From the NCBI GenBank assembly GCA_002772535.1, contig PFDP01000012.1, positions 77,341 through 141,340 of the forward strand: a DNA stretch of 64,000 bases, read 5' to 3'. Under the pieces are notes generated by a model. It was not told the origin of the DNA. It did not search any database and saw only the letters and a program-made list of their open reading frames with translations. Positions 12,103 to 20,338 of this stretch are shown one piece after another (position 1 is the first letter of the stretch; the number at the start of each line of letters is the position of its first letter). Made by a program: the position numbers and the translations under genes. The DNA comes from Candidatus Peregrinibacteria bacterium CG10_big_fil_rev_8_21_14_0_10_36_19 (GTDB lineage: Bacteria > Patescibacteriota > Gracilibacteria > UBA1369 > LOWO2-01-FULL-3).

Positions 12103-12142
12103 AAAAAAAAGCAGTCACTCTATCTTAGATGACTGCTTTTTT
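12103..12142. terminator. Bidirectional intrinsic terminator
   Basis: Stem GCAGTCA/TGACTGC flanked by eight A on the left and six T on the right. It serves the lipoprotein gene (+) and the hpf gene (-). Confidence 0.9.
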
Positions 12143-12155
12143 GTTGTTTATGTTT

Positions 12156-12524
12156 CTATTGAGTTATTTCAACTGGTGCTTCAATTTCTGTTTTTCGTAA
12201 ACTTTTATGGCTTCTATCTTTTCTTAAGTGGGCCATATATTTTTTAACTTGTGAAAGCAATCTATCTCTTGAAAGATCTACCGCTTTATTGATTGAGTGA
12301 CTTGCTTCCTTACTTAGTAAGGTTTTTGCTGGAAGTTTAAGCAAAAATTCCACCTCAAAGGCATCATGCTTTTCGAACTTCTCAGCTGAAATTGTGAGCA
12401 AAACGGCGTCCGAAGCAAATTTAGTAAGCAAACTCGTTATTGAGTCTGTCTTTTGGTTAACATATTCATCGAAAAAAGCTCCTTCCGCTTCACTTAAGTT
12501 CTTATGAAAGAATTGGATTTCCAT
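12156..12524 (-). CDS. hpf: Ribosome hibernation promoting factor (short HPF/RaiA family)
   Basis: Binds the decoding centre of idle 30S subunits and helps ribosomes hibernate under starvation. 122 aa, a single S30EA/sigma-54 modulation domain: beta strands (FEVEFLLKLPAKTLLSKEA) followed by the basic helix DRLLSQVKKYMAHLRKDRS. There is no C-terminal dimerisation domain, so it is the short type. Monocistronic, with a terminator after the stop. The Rel protein in the same window would be a natural upstream signal, but that link is inferred. Confidence 0.9.
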   Translation of the reverse strand: MEIQFFHKNLSEAEGAFFDEYVNQKTDSITSLLTKFASDAVLLTISAEKFEKHDAFEVEFLLKLPAKTLLSKEASHSINKAVDLSRDRLLSQVKKYMAHLRKDRSHKSLRKTEIEAPVEITQ

Positions 12525-12578
12525 AGAAGTGGGTTAATGAATTGATTAAATATTAGCACTTTTTATTGCTTTTAGGTA

Positions 12579-12607
12579 TTGTTTTTTATATGAAAAAGTG
12601 GTATAAT
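12579..12607 (+). promoter_or_regulatory. Promoter of a structured RNA
   Basis: TTGTTT (12579-12584), 17-bp spacer, TATAAT (12602-12607); predicted transcription start at G12614. Confidence 0.75.
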
Positions 12608-12613
12608 ATTATT

Positions 12614-12745
12614 GCAATTAGATATAGAAAGTTTTTCTTTCCAATAACTATATTGCACCTCTCCGGTATTCATTTGATGGCTTGACCATTGAAAGATGCC
12701 AACAGAAGAGTCGCCCTGTAATAATTTGGGCGGCTCTTTTTCTTT
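12614..12745 (+). ncRNA. Structured RNA, riboswitch/attenuator-like or small RNA
   Basis: About 130 nt lie between a good promoter and a strong terminator, with no ORF. Paired elements: GCAA...TTGC with TATAG/CTATA forms a 5' stem (12614-12656); GGTATT (12665-12670) pairs with GATGCC (12695-12700) around an inner hairpin GATGG/CCATT; CTCT (12659-12662) can pair with AGAG (12707-12710), the latter being the first half of the terminator stem. That gives mutually exclusive folds, as in transcription-attenuating riboswitches. Downstream at 12784 lies a membrane protein and antiporter operon. It does not match SRP RNA, 6S, tmRNA, RNase P or a riboswitch class that I can recall. Confidence 0.6.
12707..12745 (+). 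terminator. Intrinsic terminator of the structured RNA
   Basis: Stem AGAGTCGCCC (12707-12716) with GGGCGGCTCT (12728-12737), one G-T wobble, followed by a T-rich run. Confidence 0.88.
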
Positions 12746-12755
12746 ATGCTACAAT
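12726..12755 (+). promoter_or_regulatory. Possible second promoter for the antiporter operon
   Basis: TTGGGC (12726-12731), 18-bp spacer, TACAAT (12750-12755), overlapping the terminator; start at about 12762, ahead of the ATG at 12784. If used, the operon need not depend on read-through of the structured RNA. Confidence 0.45.
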
Positions 12756-12783
12756 GCCACTATACATTTAAACACCTCTACCT

Positions 12784-13020
12784 ATGGAAATTGAAGAAAT
12801 ACCTGTTGTTGGAAAAATTAGCCATTCAATTAATATGATAATTGCTAATTTTATCCTTCTTGGCTTTGTGGCTTTGATTTTGGGAGTAATAATTCCATTC
12901 TTTCCACAAGTTTTAGATGTGCTTGTTGCAGCATTATTAGTTGTGGCGGCAGTGATATTCTTTAATATCGCCTTTATCATACGAAAATATAAGAATAGAT
13001 ATTTAGATTTTTTCAAATAA
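12784..13020 (+). CDS. Small membrane protein with two transmembrane helices
   Basis: 78 aa. Two hydrophobic helices (about 18-41 and 45-66) are followed by a basic end (RKYKNRYLDFFK), which predicts both ends in the cytoplasm. Family not recognised. It lies 40 nt before the ArsB/NhaD-type antiporter on the same strand and may be an accessory subunit of that transporter, which is inferred from position only. The whole unit sits behind the structured RNA at 12614. Confidence 0.7.
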   Translation: MEIEEIPVVGKISHSINMIIANFILLGFVALILGVIIPFFPQVLDVLVAALLVVAAVIFFNIAFIIRKYKNRYLDFFK

Positions 13021-13060
13021 ATTCTCTGGACATTTAGATATTCGAGAGTAGAATTTCGAC

Positions 13061-14359
13061 ATGTTGATTTATGCAGCACTTGGAACATTTAGTTTAGCCT
13101 TCTTACTTATCGTTTTTGATGTTTTTGATAAGGCATTGATTGCAATGCTTGGAGCGCTTGTGATGATTATTTTGAGAATAATAACTCCGGAGGAAGCGAT
13201 AGCAGCAATTTCGTTTGAAACTATCCTTCTATTACTAGCAATGATGACCCTTGTAAATATCGCTTCAAAGAGCGGTATTTTTAATTGGATTAGTGTTAAG
13301 ATAGCCTCACTTACTAAGGGAAATCCTCTTGCTATATTCCTGCTGTTTTCTTTTTTAACAGCAGTTAGTTCAGCTTTTTTAGATAATGTAACTACCGTTA
13401 TTCTGATAGTTCCACTAACTATTGAGCTTGTGAAAGGAATGGGTAAAGATCCAAAACCTTACATATTTGCCGAAATGATGTTTTCTGACATGGGAGGAGC
13501 GCTCACACTTATTGGTGATCCATCTAATATTTTAATTGGTGGAGCTTCTGGGCTAAGTTTTATGCAATTTATACAGAACCTTTGGATTCCAATTTTATTT
13601 TCCAGCATTCTGACAGCTGTAGCTTTTGTTGTGGTGTTCTGGAAAAAGCTTAAACCTATATCAAAAGATTTAGGCGAACTTTTTGTTGCTAATGTGATAA
13701 TTGAAAGAATTAAACATAGATATTTAAGAAAAACTCTTCACAAGGATTTTGTTATTAAAGTAGTGATTGCCTTGCTAATTACTATGCTAGGATTCTTCTT
13801 CCAAGAATATATTGGGTTACCAAACTATGTGATTGCCTTTACTGCTGCTGTTATTCTAGGAATTGTTACTTCTAAAAGAGTTAATATTGTACATACACTT
13901 GAATCTGTTGAGTGGACAACTCTACTATTTTTTTCGGGGCTATTTATCATGGTTGCAGGTGTAGAAAAAACTGGAATTTTGTTTAAACTAAGTGAGTGGA
14001 TAAGCAACTCTACAACTGATATTACTTACCTATCTTTGATGATTTTGTGGATATCTGGAGGAGTTTCTATGGTACTTAATAATGTGCCTTTTATCACAGT
14101 AATGCTACCTGTAATCGCAAGTATACAATTAAGCTTTGGTGAACAGGATTCTACAATGCTTTGGTGGGCACTTTCTATGGGAACATGCCTTGGTGGAAAT
14201 GCCACTATTGTTGGGTCGTCGGCTAATGTTGTGTCTGTTGATTTAGCTCACAAAGAAGGAGTTCATATTTCTTTCCTTGAATATCTAAAGTTTAGTTTAC
14301 CTCTTACAATAGGAGTTCTTTCAATATGTAGTGCATACATTATACTTAAGTTAAATTAG
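13061..14359 (+). CDS. ArsB/NhaD (ion transporter superfamily) permease
   Basis: 432 aa with about 11-12 hydrophobic segments: a secondary anion pump or Na+/H+ antiporter of the inner membrane. Family signatures are the re-entrant loop pair, first AFLDNVTTVILIVPLTIE with GDPSNILIGGASG, and in the second half VLNNVPFITVMLPV with GGNATIVGSSANVVSV. These fit the arsenite/Na+ branch (ArsB, NhaD, YbiR-like). There is no ArsA or ArsR nearby, so arsenic resistance is not supported; a Na+/H+ or organic-anion role is more likely. It is followed 1 nt later by the eIF2B-like gene. Confidence 0.85.
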   Translation: MLIYAALGTFSLAFLLIVFDVFDKALIAMLGALVMIILRIITPEEAIAAISFETILLLLAMMTLVNIASKSGIFNWISVKIASLTKGNPLAIFLLFSFLTAVSSAFLDNVTTVILIVPLTIELVKGMGKDPKPYIFAEMMFSDMGGALTLIGDPSNILIGGASGLSFMQFIQNLWIPILFSSILTAVAFVVVFWKKLKPISKDLGELFVANVIIERIKHRYLRKTLHKDFVIKVVIALLITMLGFFFQEYIGLPNYVIAFTAAVILGIVTSKRVNIVHTLESVEWTTLLFFSGLFIMVAGVEKTGILFKLSEWISNSTTDITYLSLMILWISGGVSMVLNNVPFITVMLPVIASIQLSFGEQDSTMLWWALSMGTCLGGNATIVGSSANVVSVDLAHKEGVHISFLEYLKFSLPLTIGVLSICSAYIILKLN

Positions 14360-14360
14360 C

Positions 14361-15305
14361 ATGAGTACAAAAAGTAACGTTTTATCATCACTGTTTAGAG
14401 ACATAGAATCTGATATTGGAACTAGAGAAATGTCTTTGCTAATACTTAGAGCTCTTAAGGATTCTTTAAAGGCTCTTTCTGTAGAGAATATTGATGAATT
14501 TCTTTCTCAGATGAAGGAGCTAGCTGAAGATGTATCTAACACAGAGCCAAAGTTTGGAGTTTTAAACTATAACCTTTCTATACTTTTAGGAGTGATGGAA
14601 GACTGCATGAAGTCAAAAAAATGTGATAGACATAAAATTGTAAAATGCTTGATAAATAAAATAGATGAAATTGTGAAATCTTGTCATGAAGAGAAAAATA
14701 ATTTAATAGCAAATTCTGGACAAATAGACGTAGAAGGTAAAACAATTTTAATGCATGATCATAGTCATACCGTTTGGGATGTATTATGTAATTTAAAGAG
14801 GAGTGGGAAGCATTTTAAAGTTGTAATTGCTGAACAAGATTTTGACAAAACTCACAGCAATATTGAAAAAATGCATGCGGCTAATATCCCCTTCCAAGTT
14901 GTGCCATCTTATATGTTATCGCATATACATGAATCAATTGATATGGCGTTTTTTGGAGCAGTAACTTTAAAAGACACTATGCACTTTGTTATGGATCCAG
15001 GTTCATTTAGCGTTATATCTGAATTCCATGTTGATCAAGTTCCGGCATATGTATTTATTGAAACGAAAAAATTTAGTTTTTGGAAATCCAAAAAAAGAAG
15101 TGAAATTTTTATTCATCATCACAAGAGATCTCATCATAGCCAACCAATTGAGTATGACAGAATAAAATATTCTCATGATAGAGTGCCTGCACACTTCTTT
15201 ACAAAGATTGTTACTGACCAAGGAATTTATACTCCAAAAACACTCAAAGACTTCTTTGATAAGCGTTTAAGTAAGTTGGAAAGTGGTGCCGGGAGAGAGA
15301 ATTGA
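14361..15305 (+). CDS. Divergent eIF-2B alpha/beta/delta-like (sugar-phosphate isomerase family) protein
   Basis: 314 aa. The C-terminal Rossmann half (about 125-240) keeps the fold pattern of eIF-2B subunits and of methylthioribose- or ribose-1,5-bisphosphate isomerases. The signature positions differ, however: the usual THCNSG-like loop reads HDHSHTVWD, the ESRP loop reads EQDF, and the GAD aspartate is Val (FFGAVTLKD). An isomerase activity is therefore doubtful; a ligand-binding or regulatory role is as likely. Coupled to the antiporter gene (1-nt gap). The last residues, GAGREN, are coded on the antisense of tRNA-Phe: the stop at 15303-15305 lies 22 nt inside the tRNA gene. Confidence 0.7.
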   Translation: MSTKSNVLSSLFRDIESDIGTREMSLLILRALKDSLKALSVENIDEFLSQMKELAEDVSNTEPKFGVLNYNLSILLGVMEDCMKSKKCDRHKIVKCLINKIDEIVKSCHEEKNNLIANSGQIDVEGKTILMHDHSHTVWDVLCNLKRSGKHFKVVIAEQDFDKTHSNIEKMHAANIPFQVVPSYMLSHIHESIDMAFFGAVTLKDTMHFVMDPGSFSVISEFHVDQVPAYVFIETKKFSFWKSKKRSEIFIHHHKRSHHSQPIEYDRIKYSHDRVPAHFFTKIVTDQGIYTPKTLKDFFDKRLSKLESGAGREN

Positions 15306-15358
15306 ACTCTCGACACAAGGATTTTCAATCCTTTGCTCTACCACTGAGCTACCCCGGC
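15284..15358 (-). tRNA. tRNA-Phe (GAA), CCA encoded
   Basis: Read on the minus strand: acceptor GCCGGGG pairs with TCCCGGC, the D-arm is GCTCAGTGGTAGAGC, the anticodon stem-loop is AAGGATTGAAAATCCTT with anticodon GAA, and the T-arm is GAGAGTTCAATTCTCTC; discriminator A, then CCA in the DNA (15286-15284). The 3' end overlaps the 3' end of the opposite-strand eIF2B-like gene. Confidence 0.96.
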
Positions 15359-15379
15359 CGAATGATTTTTACTTACGAG

Positions 15380-15408
15380 ATTTTAAAGCTAATTACATTA
15401 AAAGGCAA
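15380..15408 (-). promoter_or_regulatory. Promoter of tRNA-Phe
   Basis: Minus strand: TTGCCT (15408-15403), 17-bp spacer, TAAAAT (15385-15380), 21 nt before the tRNA 5' end. Confidence 0.6.
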
Positions 15409-15458
15409 ATGTTTCTTTTTACTGGAAATGAGTCTTTAGTATGAGTTATATTTAACTT

Positions 15459-16550
15459 ATGGTTGATAAAAAGAAACTTCAAAATTTGGCGAAAGTAATT
15501 GTTGGGTATTCCATTGAAGCAAAGAAGGGCGAAAAAATTTTGATAAGGGGTTATGGGTTTGAGAGCTATCCTTTAGTGAGAGAAATTTATAGAGAGTGCA
15601 TTAATGCTGGTGCACATGCTGATGCAAGATTCTCTGTAGAAGAAATGGGGAGAATTTTTTACGAAAATGCTAGTGATGAGCAACTCACGCATCTTACAGC
15701 TCTAGATAAAAAAATTGCTGAAAGTTATGATTCAATGATTCAGATAGTAGCTAAAGAAAATCCTTACGAAACAATAGATGTAGACCCTAAGAAAAAGCAG
15801 ATTTCATATAAAGCATCTAAACCATTATCAGATATATTGCACCAAAAGAAATGGTGTCTATTCTACTACCCTACTCAGGCATCAGCGATGTTTGCAAAAA
15901 GGCCACTTGAAGAATGGGAAGATTTTGTTTTTGATAGTTGTTTACTTGATTGGAAAAAAGTTGAAAAGATGGAAATGAAATTCATAGAAATAATGAAAAA
16001 AATTAAGGAGGTAAGAATTACAGGTGAAGAAACAGATTTAAAAGTTAAGATTGCAGGACAAAAATGGAGAGCATGTTGCGGAAAAAGAAACTTACCGGAT
16101 GGAGAAATTTTTACTGCTCCTATTAGGGATGGTGTTGATGGTTATATAAAATACAACGTTCCAACACATTATAGATCTCATGATTTTAATTATGTAAAAC
16201 TTTGGATTGAAAAAGGAAAGGTAGTAAAAGAAGAATCGGATAATCAAAAAGCTCTTACAGAAACTCTAGATATGGACATGGGTTCTAGATATTTTGGTGA
16301 ATTTGCATTTGGTTTAAATAACAATATCAAGAAAGGTACAAGACAAATTATTTTTGATGAAAAGATGGGAAAAAGTTTACACATGGCACTGGGTCAATGT
16401 TACAAGGAGTGTCCAAACGGAAATGATTCTGTGAATCATTGGGATTTGATTTTTAAATTTAAGGAAGCTGGTGCAAAATTGTATTTTGATGAAAAATTAG
16501 TTTTCTCTGCTGGAAAGTGGGTAGATAAAAGATTCACCTTTTTGAATTAG
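15459..16550 (+). CDS. M29-family aminopeptidase
   Basis: Metal-dependent exopeptidase that releases N-terminal residues in the cytoplasm. 363 aa, single M29 domain. Motifs seen: NLPDGEIFTAP, GEFAFGLNNNI, HMALGQCYKE and HWDLIF, which carry the Glu, Tyr, His and Asp residues that hold the dinuclear metal site in AmpS/AmpT/PepS. No signal peptide. Monocistronic; TATATT lies 6 nt before the ATG, so this is another possible leaderless transcript, though its -35 box is weak. Confidence 0.9.
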   Translation: MVDKKKLQNLAKVIVGYSIEAKKGEKILIRGYGFESYPLVREIYRECINAGAHADARFSVEEMGRIFYENASDEQLTHLTALDKKIAESYDSMIQIVAKENPYETIDVDPKKKQISYKASKPLSDILHQKKWCLFYYPTQASAMFAKRPLEEWEDFVFDSCLLDWKKVEKMEMKFIEIMKKIKEVRITGEETDLKVKIAGQKWRACCGKRNLPDGEIFTAPIRDGVDGYIKYNVPTHYRSHDFNYVKLWIEKGKVVKEESDNQKALTETLDMDMGSRYFGEFAFGLNNNIKKGTRQIIFDEKMGKSLHMALGQCYKECPNGNDSVNHWDLIFKFKEAGAKLYFDEKLVFSAGKWVDKRFTFLN

Positions 16551-16596
16551 GAAAATGTGAGTATACTTCACTAGACTTATTCCTAAATAATAAATT

Positions 16597-17340
16597 ATGT
16601 CCAAACTAAAAAAAGATCAGGGTCTTATTGCTGCTATAATTTTTGCATCAGTGGTTGTATCTGCTTCACTAACATTCTTTGGAATGCAGCTTTATGGAGG
16701 CGGAGGTAATTTGGAAGAAAAAATTCAAGATGGTATTGAGGCTTACGTACAAAAACAAGCACAACCTCAACAAAGACCTTCTGTAAATGCAGAAGATTTT
16801 GTAGATGATGATGCCTTTATGGGTGATGCAAATGCACCTGTTACTATTGTAGAATTTTCTGATTTTCAGTGTCCATTCTGCAAAAGATTTGCAGATGGTG
16901 CTTTTGCTCAATTAAAGTCTGAATACATTGATACTGGAAAAGTTAAACTTGTATTTAGAGATTTTCCATTAAGTTTTCACCCTGCTGCCCTACCTGCTTC
17001 GTTAGCTGCAGAATGTGCGCGTGAACAAGGAGGAGATGAAGCATATTTCAAACTCCATGATTATATTTTTGCTAATCAAGATAGTATCCCTGGTAATTTA
17101 ACAGAAGCCTCAGAATATTACGCTTCTGCCGTGAAGGGAATGGGAGTTAAAGACACTGCTACTTTCAAGGCCTGTGTGATTGATCAAAAATACCAAGCTG
17201 AAGTTGAAAAAGATCTACAAGATGGTCAAGAGGCTGGGATTTCTGGAACACCAGGATTCTTAATTGGTGAACAAATGGTAGAAGGTGCACAACCTTTTGA
17301 AGCATTTGCACAAGCAATAGAACAAGAATTAGCAAAATAG
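16597..17340 (+). CDS. DsbA-family thiol oxidoreductase, membrane-anchored
   Basis: Extracytoplasmic disulfide formation or isomerisation. A signal anchor (about 10-30) is followed by a Gln/Pro-rich linker and a thioredoxin fold of DsbA type with the active site CPFC (Cys92, Cys95) in FSDFQCPFCKRF, and the cis-Pro loop SGTPGFLIG. The domain resembles BdbD/DsbA proteins of Gram-positive bacteria. The next gene encodes a polytopic membrane protein with CxxC pairs, a plausible redox partner. 247 aa; two further Cys (about 134 and 188) form a possible structural pair. Confidence 0.92.
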   Translation: MSKLKKDQGLIAAIIFASVVVSASLTFFGMQLYGGGGNLEEKIQDGIEAYVQKQAQPQQRPSVNAEDFVDDDAFMGDANAPVTIVEFSDFQCPFCKRFADGAFAQLKSEYIDTGKVKLVFRDFPLSFHPAALPASLAAECAREQGGDEAYFKLHDYIFANQDSIPGNLTEASEYYASAVKGMGVKDTATFKACVIDQKYQAEVEKDLQDGQEAGISGTPGFLIGEQMVEGAQPFEAFAQAIEQELAK

Positions 17341-17419
17341 TTGATTGACTAAAAAAATAGTTTAAATTGAGTCTCGTTGAGGCTGGATTTTTGGAGGAAT
17401 AAAGTGATAAACTTTTTTC

Positions 17420-17881
17420 ATGAACCTAGCAATTTTTTCGTTATTAAAGAAAACTTCATATTTGTTTGTAGCACTTGGCGTGACATTTTTAATGTTTGAT
17501 TTGGCATACTATGTAATGACAACGCTTCCTGGAAGTAGGAACGAAATGTGCGTAATTGGTGCTGGATTTACTACTCTAAATATAGTTTTTAGTGTGGTGA
17601 TGAGTTTTTTAAGTGCCCTTCTCACAGTAGGTATTTTGGAAGTCGGCATGAGTAAGAGAAGCGTTTCTACATCGGGACTTGGTGTTTTACTTGGAAGCTT
17701 AACTGTTTTTTGTACGGCTTGTACTCTACCAGTAATTTCACTGTTTGGATTTTCCTTAAGCCTACTTTTTTTTACAACTTATGCAGATATACTAAAAGTT
17801 GTAAGTATGGTTTTGATTTTCATCGCCCTTTATATTGTAAATGGGCAAGTTCAAAATAAATGTAATATTTGTGTAAACTAA
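17420..17881 (+). CDS. Membrane protein with two CxxC pairs, possible DsbA partner
   Basis: 153 aa with four hydrophobic segments (about 11-32, 50-72, 84-110, 112-141). Cysteines: C44 in a loop, C98-TA-C101 at the edge of TM3 (FCTACTLPVISLFG), and C148-NI-C151 at the C-terminus. I do not recognise the family; it is neither a clear DsbB nor VKOR (the four-helix layout is similar but the motifs differ). Its position 79 nt after the DsbA gene suggests that it passes electrons to or from DsbA. A GGAGG sequence at 17393 lies too far upstream (about 22 nt) to be a standard ribosome site. Confidence 0.65.
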   Translation: MNLAIFSLLKKTSYLFVALGVTFLMFDLAYYVMTTLPGSRNEMCVIGAGFTTLNIVFSVVMSFLSALLTVGILEVGMSKRSVSTSGLGVLLGSLTVFCTACTLPVISLFGFSLSLLFFTTYADILKVVSMVLIFIALYIVNGQVQNKCNICVN

Positions 17882-17886
17882 ACTTT

Positions 17887-18327
17887 ATGAAAGCTCCAAA
17901 TTTTAATCTTCTAGATCAAGATGGCAAAATGCACAACTTAAGCGATTATAAAGGTAAAAAGGTTTTACTTTATTTTTACCCTAAAGATATGACATCTGGT
18001 TGTACGGTTGAGGCACAGAGTTTTAGAGATAATTTGGATGAGTTAAAGAGCCGTGGAGTAGTTGTATTTGGTGTGAGTAAGGATGATGTAAAATCACACA
18101 AAAAATTTTGTGAGAAGGAGAGTTTGAACTTTGATCTACTTTCTGATGAAAGTACCGAAGTTTGTATGGCTTATGGGGTTTGGGTGGAAAAATCTATGTA
18201 TGGGAAAAAGTATATGGGTATACAGAGAGAATCATTTTTAATCGATGAAAATGGGGAGATAATTAAGCATTACGAAAAAGTTAAGCCGGAAGAGCATGTT
18301 GCCGAAATATTAGCCGACTTAAATTAA
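17887..18327 (+). CDS. bcp: Thioredoxin-dependent peroxiredoxin (Bcp/PrxQ type)
   Basis: Reduces hydrogen and alkyl peroxides. 146 aa with the peroxidatic Cys39 in YPKDMTSGCTVEAQ. The resolving cysteine that many PrxQ proteins have five residues later is Gln here, so it probably works as a 1-Cys enzyme or uses a later Cys (for example in KKFCEKE). ATG 17887 is preferred over an upstream in-frame TTG, because homologues begin near this point. Its stop interlocks with folA (TTAA). Confidence 0.92.
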   Translation: MKAPNFNLLDQDGKMHNLSDYKGKKVLLYFYPKDMTSGCTVEAQSFRDNLDELKSRGVVVFGVSKDDVKSHKKFCEKESLNFDLLSDESTEVCMAYGVWVEKSMYGKKYMGIQRESFLIDENGEIIKHYEKVKPEEHVAEILADLN

Positions 18328-18863
18328 AAAGTTTCTCTTTCTCTTGAGTAAAAATGGAAGCTAAATTCTGTTCCGTTTTCCTCTTTTGTACCAAGATTTT
18401 CTGGTGGGTTTGTGTAGTATTCGGAAAAGTCTGGAAAAACTGTATCGCAATCATAAGAATTGTGAATTTTTGTAAGGTAAAGTCCGTTCGAAATTGGCAG
18501 TGCTAGCTCGTAGATTTGGGCGCCGCCGATTATGAAGATGTCGCCTATTTTTTCGTCGAGGTCGGCTTTGCGTAGGGCTTCGCCGAGGGAATAGCAAACG
18601 GCGGCGCCTTCGGCATTGTAATCTGGATTGTGTGTTAGAACTACATTCTCGCGGTCTTGAAGAGGGCGGAATTTTGGATCTATGGATTCCCATGTAGTAC
18701 GACCCATAATAACCATGTTTTTAGTGTCGAACTCCATTGTTTCTGAAGTTGTGTCACGGAAAAACTCCATCTCTTTTTTGAAGTGCCATGGCATTTTGCC
18801 TTCCTTTCCAATACCGTTATTTTCGTCAACGGCTACTATGAGGTAAACATTTTTTTCTGTCAT
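18324..18863 (-). CDS. folA: Dihydrofolate reductase
   Basis: Regenerates tetrahydrofolate with NADPH, needed because ThyA oxidises the cofactor. 179 aa. Motifs: [20 protein letters not shown], the NADPH loop [20 protein letters not shown] and a C-terminal beta hairpin. The ATG overlaps the thyA stop by 4 nt. A short patch around 18510-18625 is clearly more GC-rich than its surroundings, but the reading frame is intact there. Third gene of the dcd-thyA-folA operon. Confidence 0.96.
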   Translation of the reverse strand: MTEKNVYLIVAVDENNGIGKEGKMPWHFKKEMEFFRDTTSETMEFDTKNMVIMGRTTWESIDPKFRPLQDRENVVLTHNPDYNAEGAAVCYSLGEALRKADLDEKIGDIFIIGGAQIYELALPISNGLYLTKIHNSYDCDTVFPDFSEYYTNPPENLGTKEENGTEFSFHFYSRERETF

Positions 18864-19672
18864 ACTGCGACTGGGAATTTAATAAATTTATCGTGTTCGT
18901 ATCCTATCAGGTTAAAGTCCTCAAATTCAAGATCCCAAAATGATTTATTGGCAATTTGTAGTTGCGGTAATTTTTTTGGAGTGCGCTCTAGCTGATCTTT
19001 TAAACCTTCTATGTGATTTGAGTAAATGTGGGCGTCCCCCATTGTGTGAACAAAATATCTAGGAGTTAGTCCGCATTCTTGGGCAACCATCATTAGGAGA
19101 GTTGCGTAGCTGGCAATGTTGTATGGAACTCCGAGGGCGATGTCTGCGCTGCGTTGGTAAAGCTGAAGGTCTAGGTGGCCGTTAATGACGTAGAATTGAA
19201 AAAATGCATGACAAGGTGGCAGAGCCATATCATCTATGTCTGCGACGTTCCAAGCGTTTACTATGATGCGACGAGAGTCGGGATTTTTCTTGATAGTATC
19301 GATAGCATTTTGAATTTGATCGATATGACTTTGTTCAATTGAACCATCAGACTTTGGTGTGATTTTGCGCCACTTGCGCCATTGGAAACCGTAGATTGGG
19401 CCAAGCTCACCTTTTTCATCAGCCCAGGCGTCCCAGATTGGAGTGTGCTGTGTGAGGTTGTCGTTAATATTTGTAGAACCTTTGAGAAACCAAAGTAGCT
19501 CACGCAAGATAGCGTCGAAACTTACTTTTTTTGTTGTAACCATTGGAAAACCTTCTCGGAGGTCGTAGCGTTTTTGCATGCCAAAAACTGAAATAGTACC
19601 TGTTCCTGTACGATCAGTTTTTGTTTCTCCGTTTTCTAAAACATACTTAACAAGCTCAAGATACTGCTTCAT
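18860..19672 (-). CDS. thyA: Thymidylate synthase
   Basis: Converts dUMP to dTMP with methylene-tetrahydrofolate. 270 aa, full length. The catalytic Cys154 is in [16 protein letters not shown] and [10 protein letters not shown] contain the phosphate-binding arginines. Overlaps dcd by 17 nt and folA by 4 nt, so all three are coupled: dcd supplies dUTP for dUMP, thyA uses dUMP, and folA recycles the cofactor. Confidence 0.97.
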   Translation of the reverse strand: MKQYLELVKYVLENGETKTDRTGTGTISVFGMQKRYDLREGFPMVTTKKVSFDAILRELLWFLKGSTNINDNLTQHTPIWDAWADEKGELGPIYGFQWRKWRKITPKSDGSIEQSHIDQIQNAIDTIKKNPDSRRIIVNAWNVADIDDMALPPCHAFFQFYVINGHLDLQLYQRSADIALGVPYNIASYATLLMMVAQECGLTPRYFVHTMGDAHIYSNHIEGLKDQLERTPKKLPQLQIANKSFWDLEFEDFNLIGYEHDKFIKFPVAV

Positions 19673-20240
19673 TTTCTTTTGATGTTACGGAATCAATACC
19701 AACATGCACACGGTCTGTATCTTGGTGAACACGGCTTCCAACTGTAACAGATTGTCCTTGATATTTACCTGCGTAAGGAGTTTCCGCTTTTTGATCCATT
19801 TTACAGAAAACTAATTGGCAAATACGCTTTCCAGCCTCTAATTTAATTGGCAATGAACTAGCATTATAAAGCTCAAGAGTGATTCTTCCTTTAAATCCTG
19901 GATCAACCCATCCAGCATTTTGAATGAAAAGACCAATTCTTCCAATTGAACTGCGACCTTCAACAAAGGCTGTAAGATCATCCGGAAGTTCTACATATTC
20001 TTGAGTTGTTGCCAACAAAAAAGAGTGCGGTGGAATTACGATGCTTTCATTTATAATTTCACGATATTGAATTTCCTCCCCAAGAGTAATTACATGCATA
20101 TGATTCTCCTCAACTACTAGGAAATGATTTCCTAAACGGCAGTCTATTGAAGCGGGTTGTATAGATTTTTCGTCTATTGGCTCACATACAAGTGAACCTT
20201 CTTTGATCATGTTTTTTAGCGTTGTGTCTGAAAGAATCAT
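19656..20240 (-). CDS. dcd: dCTP deaminase
   Basis: Deaminates dCTP to dUTP, the first step to dUMP. 194 aa. The signature [20 protein letters not shown] carries the catalytic Glu and the nucleotide-binding residues, and [12 protein letters not shown] follows. Whether it is mono- or bifunctional (with dUTPase activity) cannot be told from sequence; no separate dut gene is in the window. First gene of the dcd-thyA-folA operon. Confidence 0.94.
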   Translation of the reverse strand: MILSDTTLKNMIKEGSLVCEPIDEKSIQPASIDCRLGNHFLVVEENHMHVITLGEEIQYREIINESIVIPPHSFLLATTQEYVELPDDLTAFVEGRSSIGRIGLFIQNAGWVDPGFKGRITLELYNASSLPIKLEAGKRICQLVFCKMDQKAETPYAGKYQGQSVTVGSRVHQDTDRVHVGIDSVTSKENEAVS

Positions 20241-20298
20241 AGGTAGTTGTTTTAAAATTGCTATATTATTTGTAGACTATTGACGAAATAAAATCAAT

Positions 20299-20327
20299 TG
20301 TTAAGATAGGGGTCAATATTTTATAAA
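20299..20327 (+). promoter_or_regulatory. Promoter of the 68-aa gene, very short leader
   Basis: TTGTTA (20299-20304), 17-bp spacer, TATAAA (20322-20327), 11 nt to the ATG at 20339. Confidence 0.5.
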
Positions 20328-20338
20328 CACATATTTTT

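Noticed and set aside
12614..12745. 6S RNA, SRP RNA, tmRNA or the raiA-type RNA
   Set aside because: Lacks the conserved GGAAGCAGC-like SRP core, the tRNA-like ends of tmRNA and the long bubble-containing rod of 6S; the nearby hpf gene is on the opposite strand, so a raiA leader is unlikely.
13061..14359. Arsenic-resistance operon
   Set aside because: The permease belongs to the ArsB/NhaD superfamily, but no arsR, arsC or arsA is nearby.
18451..18693. Arg-rich ORF on the minus strand in folA
   Set aside because: Out-of-frame shadow of folA in its GC-rich patch; composition is typical of a frame-shifted reading.
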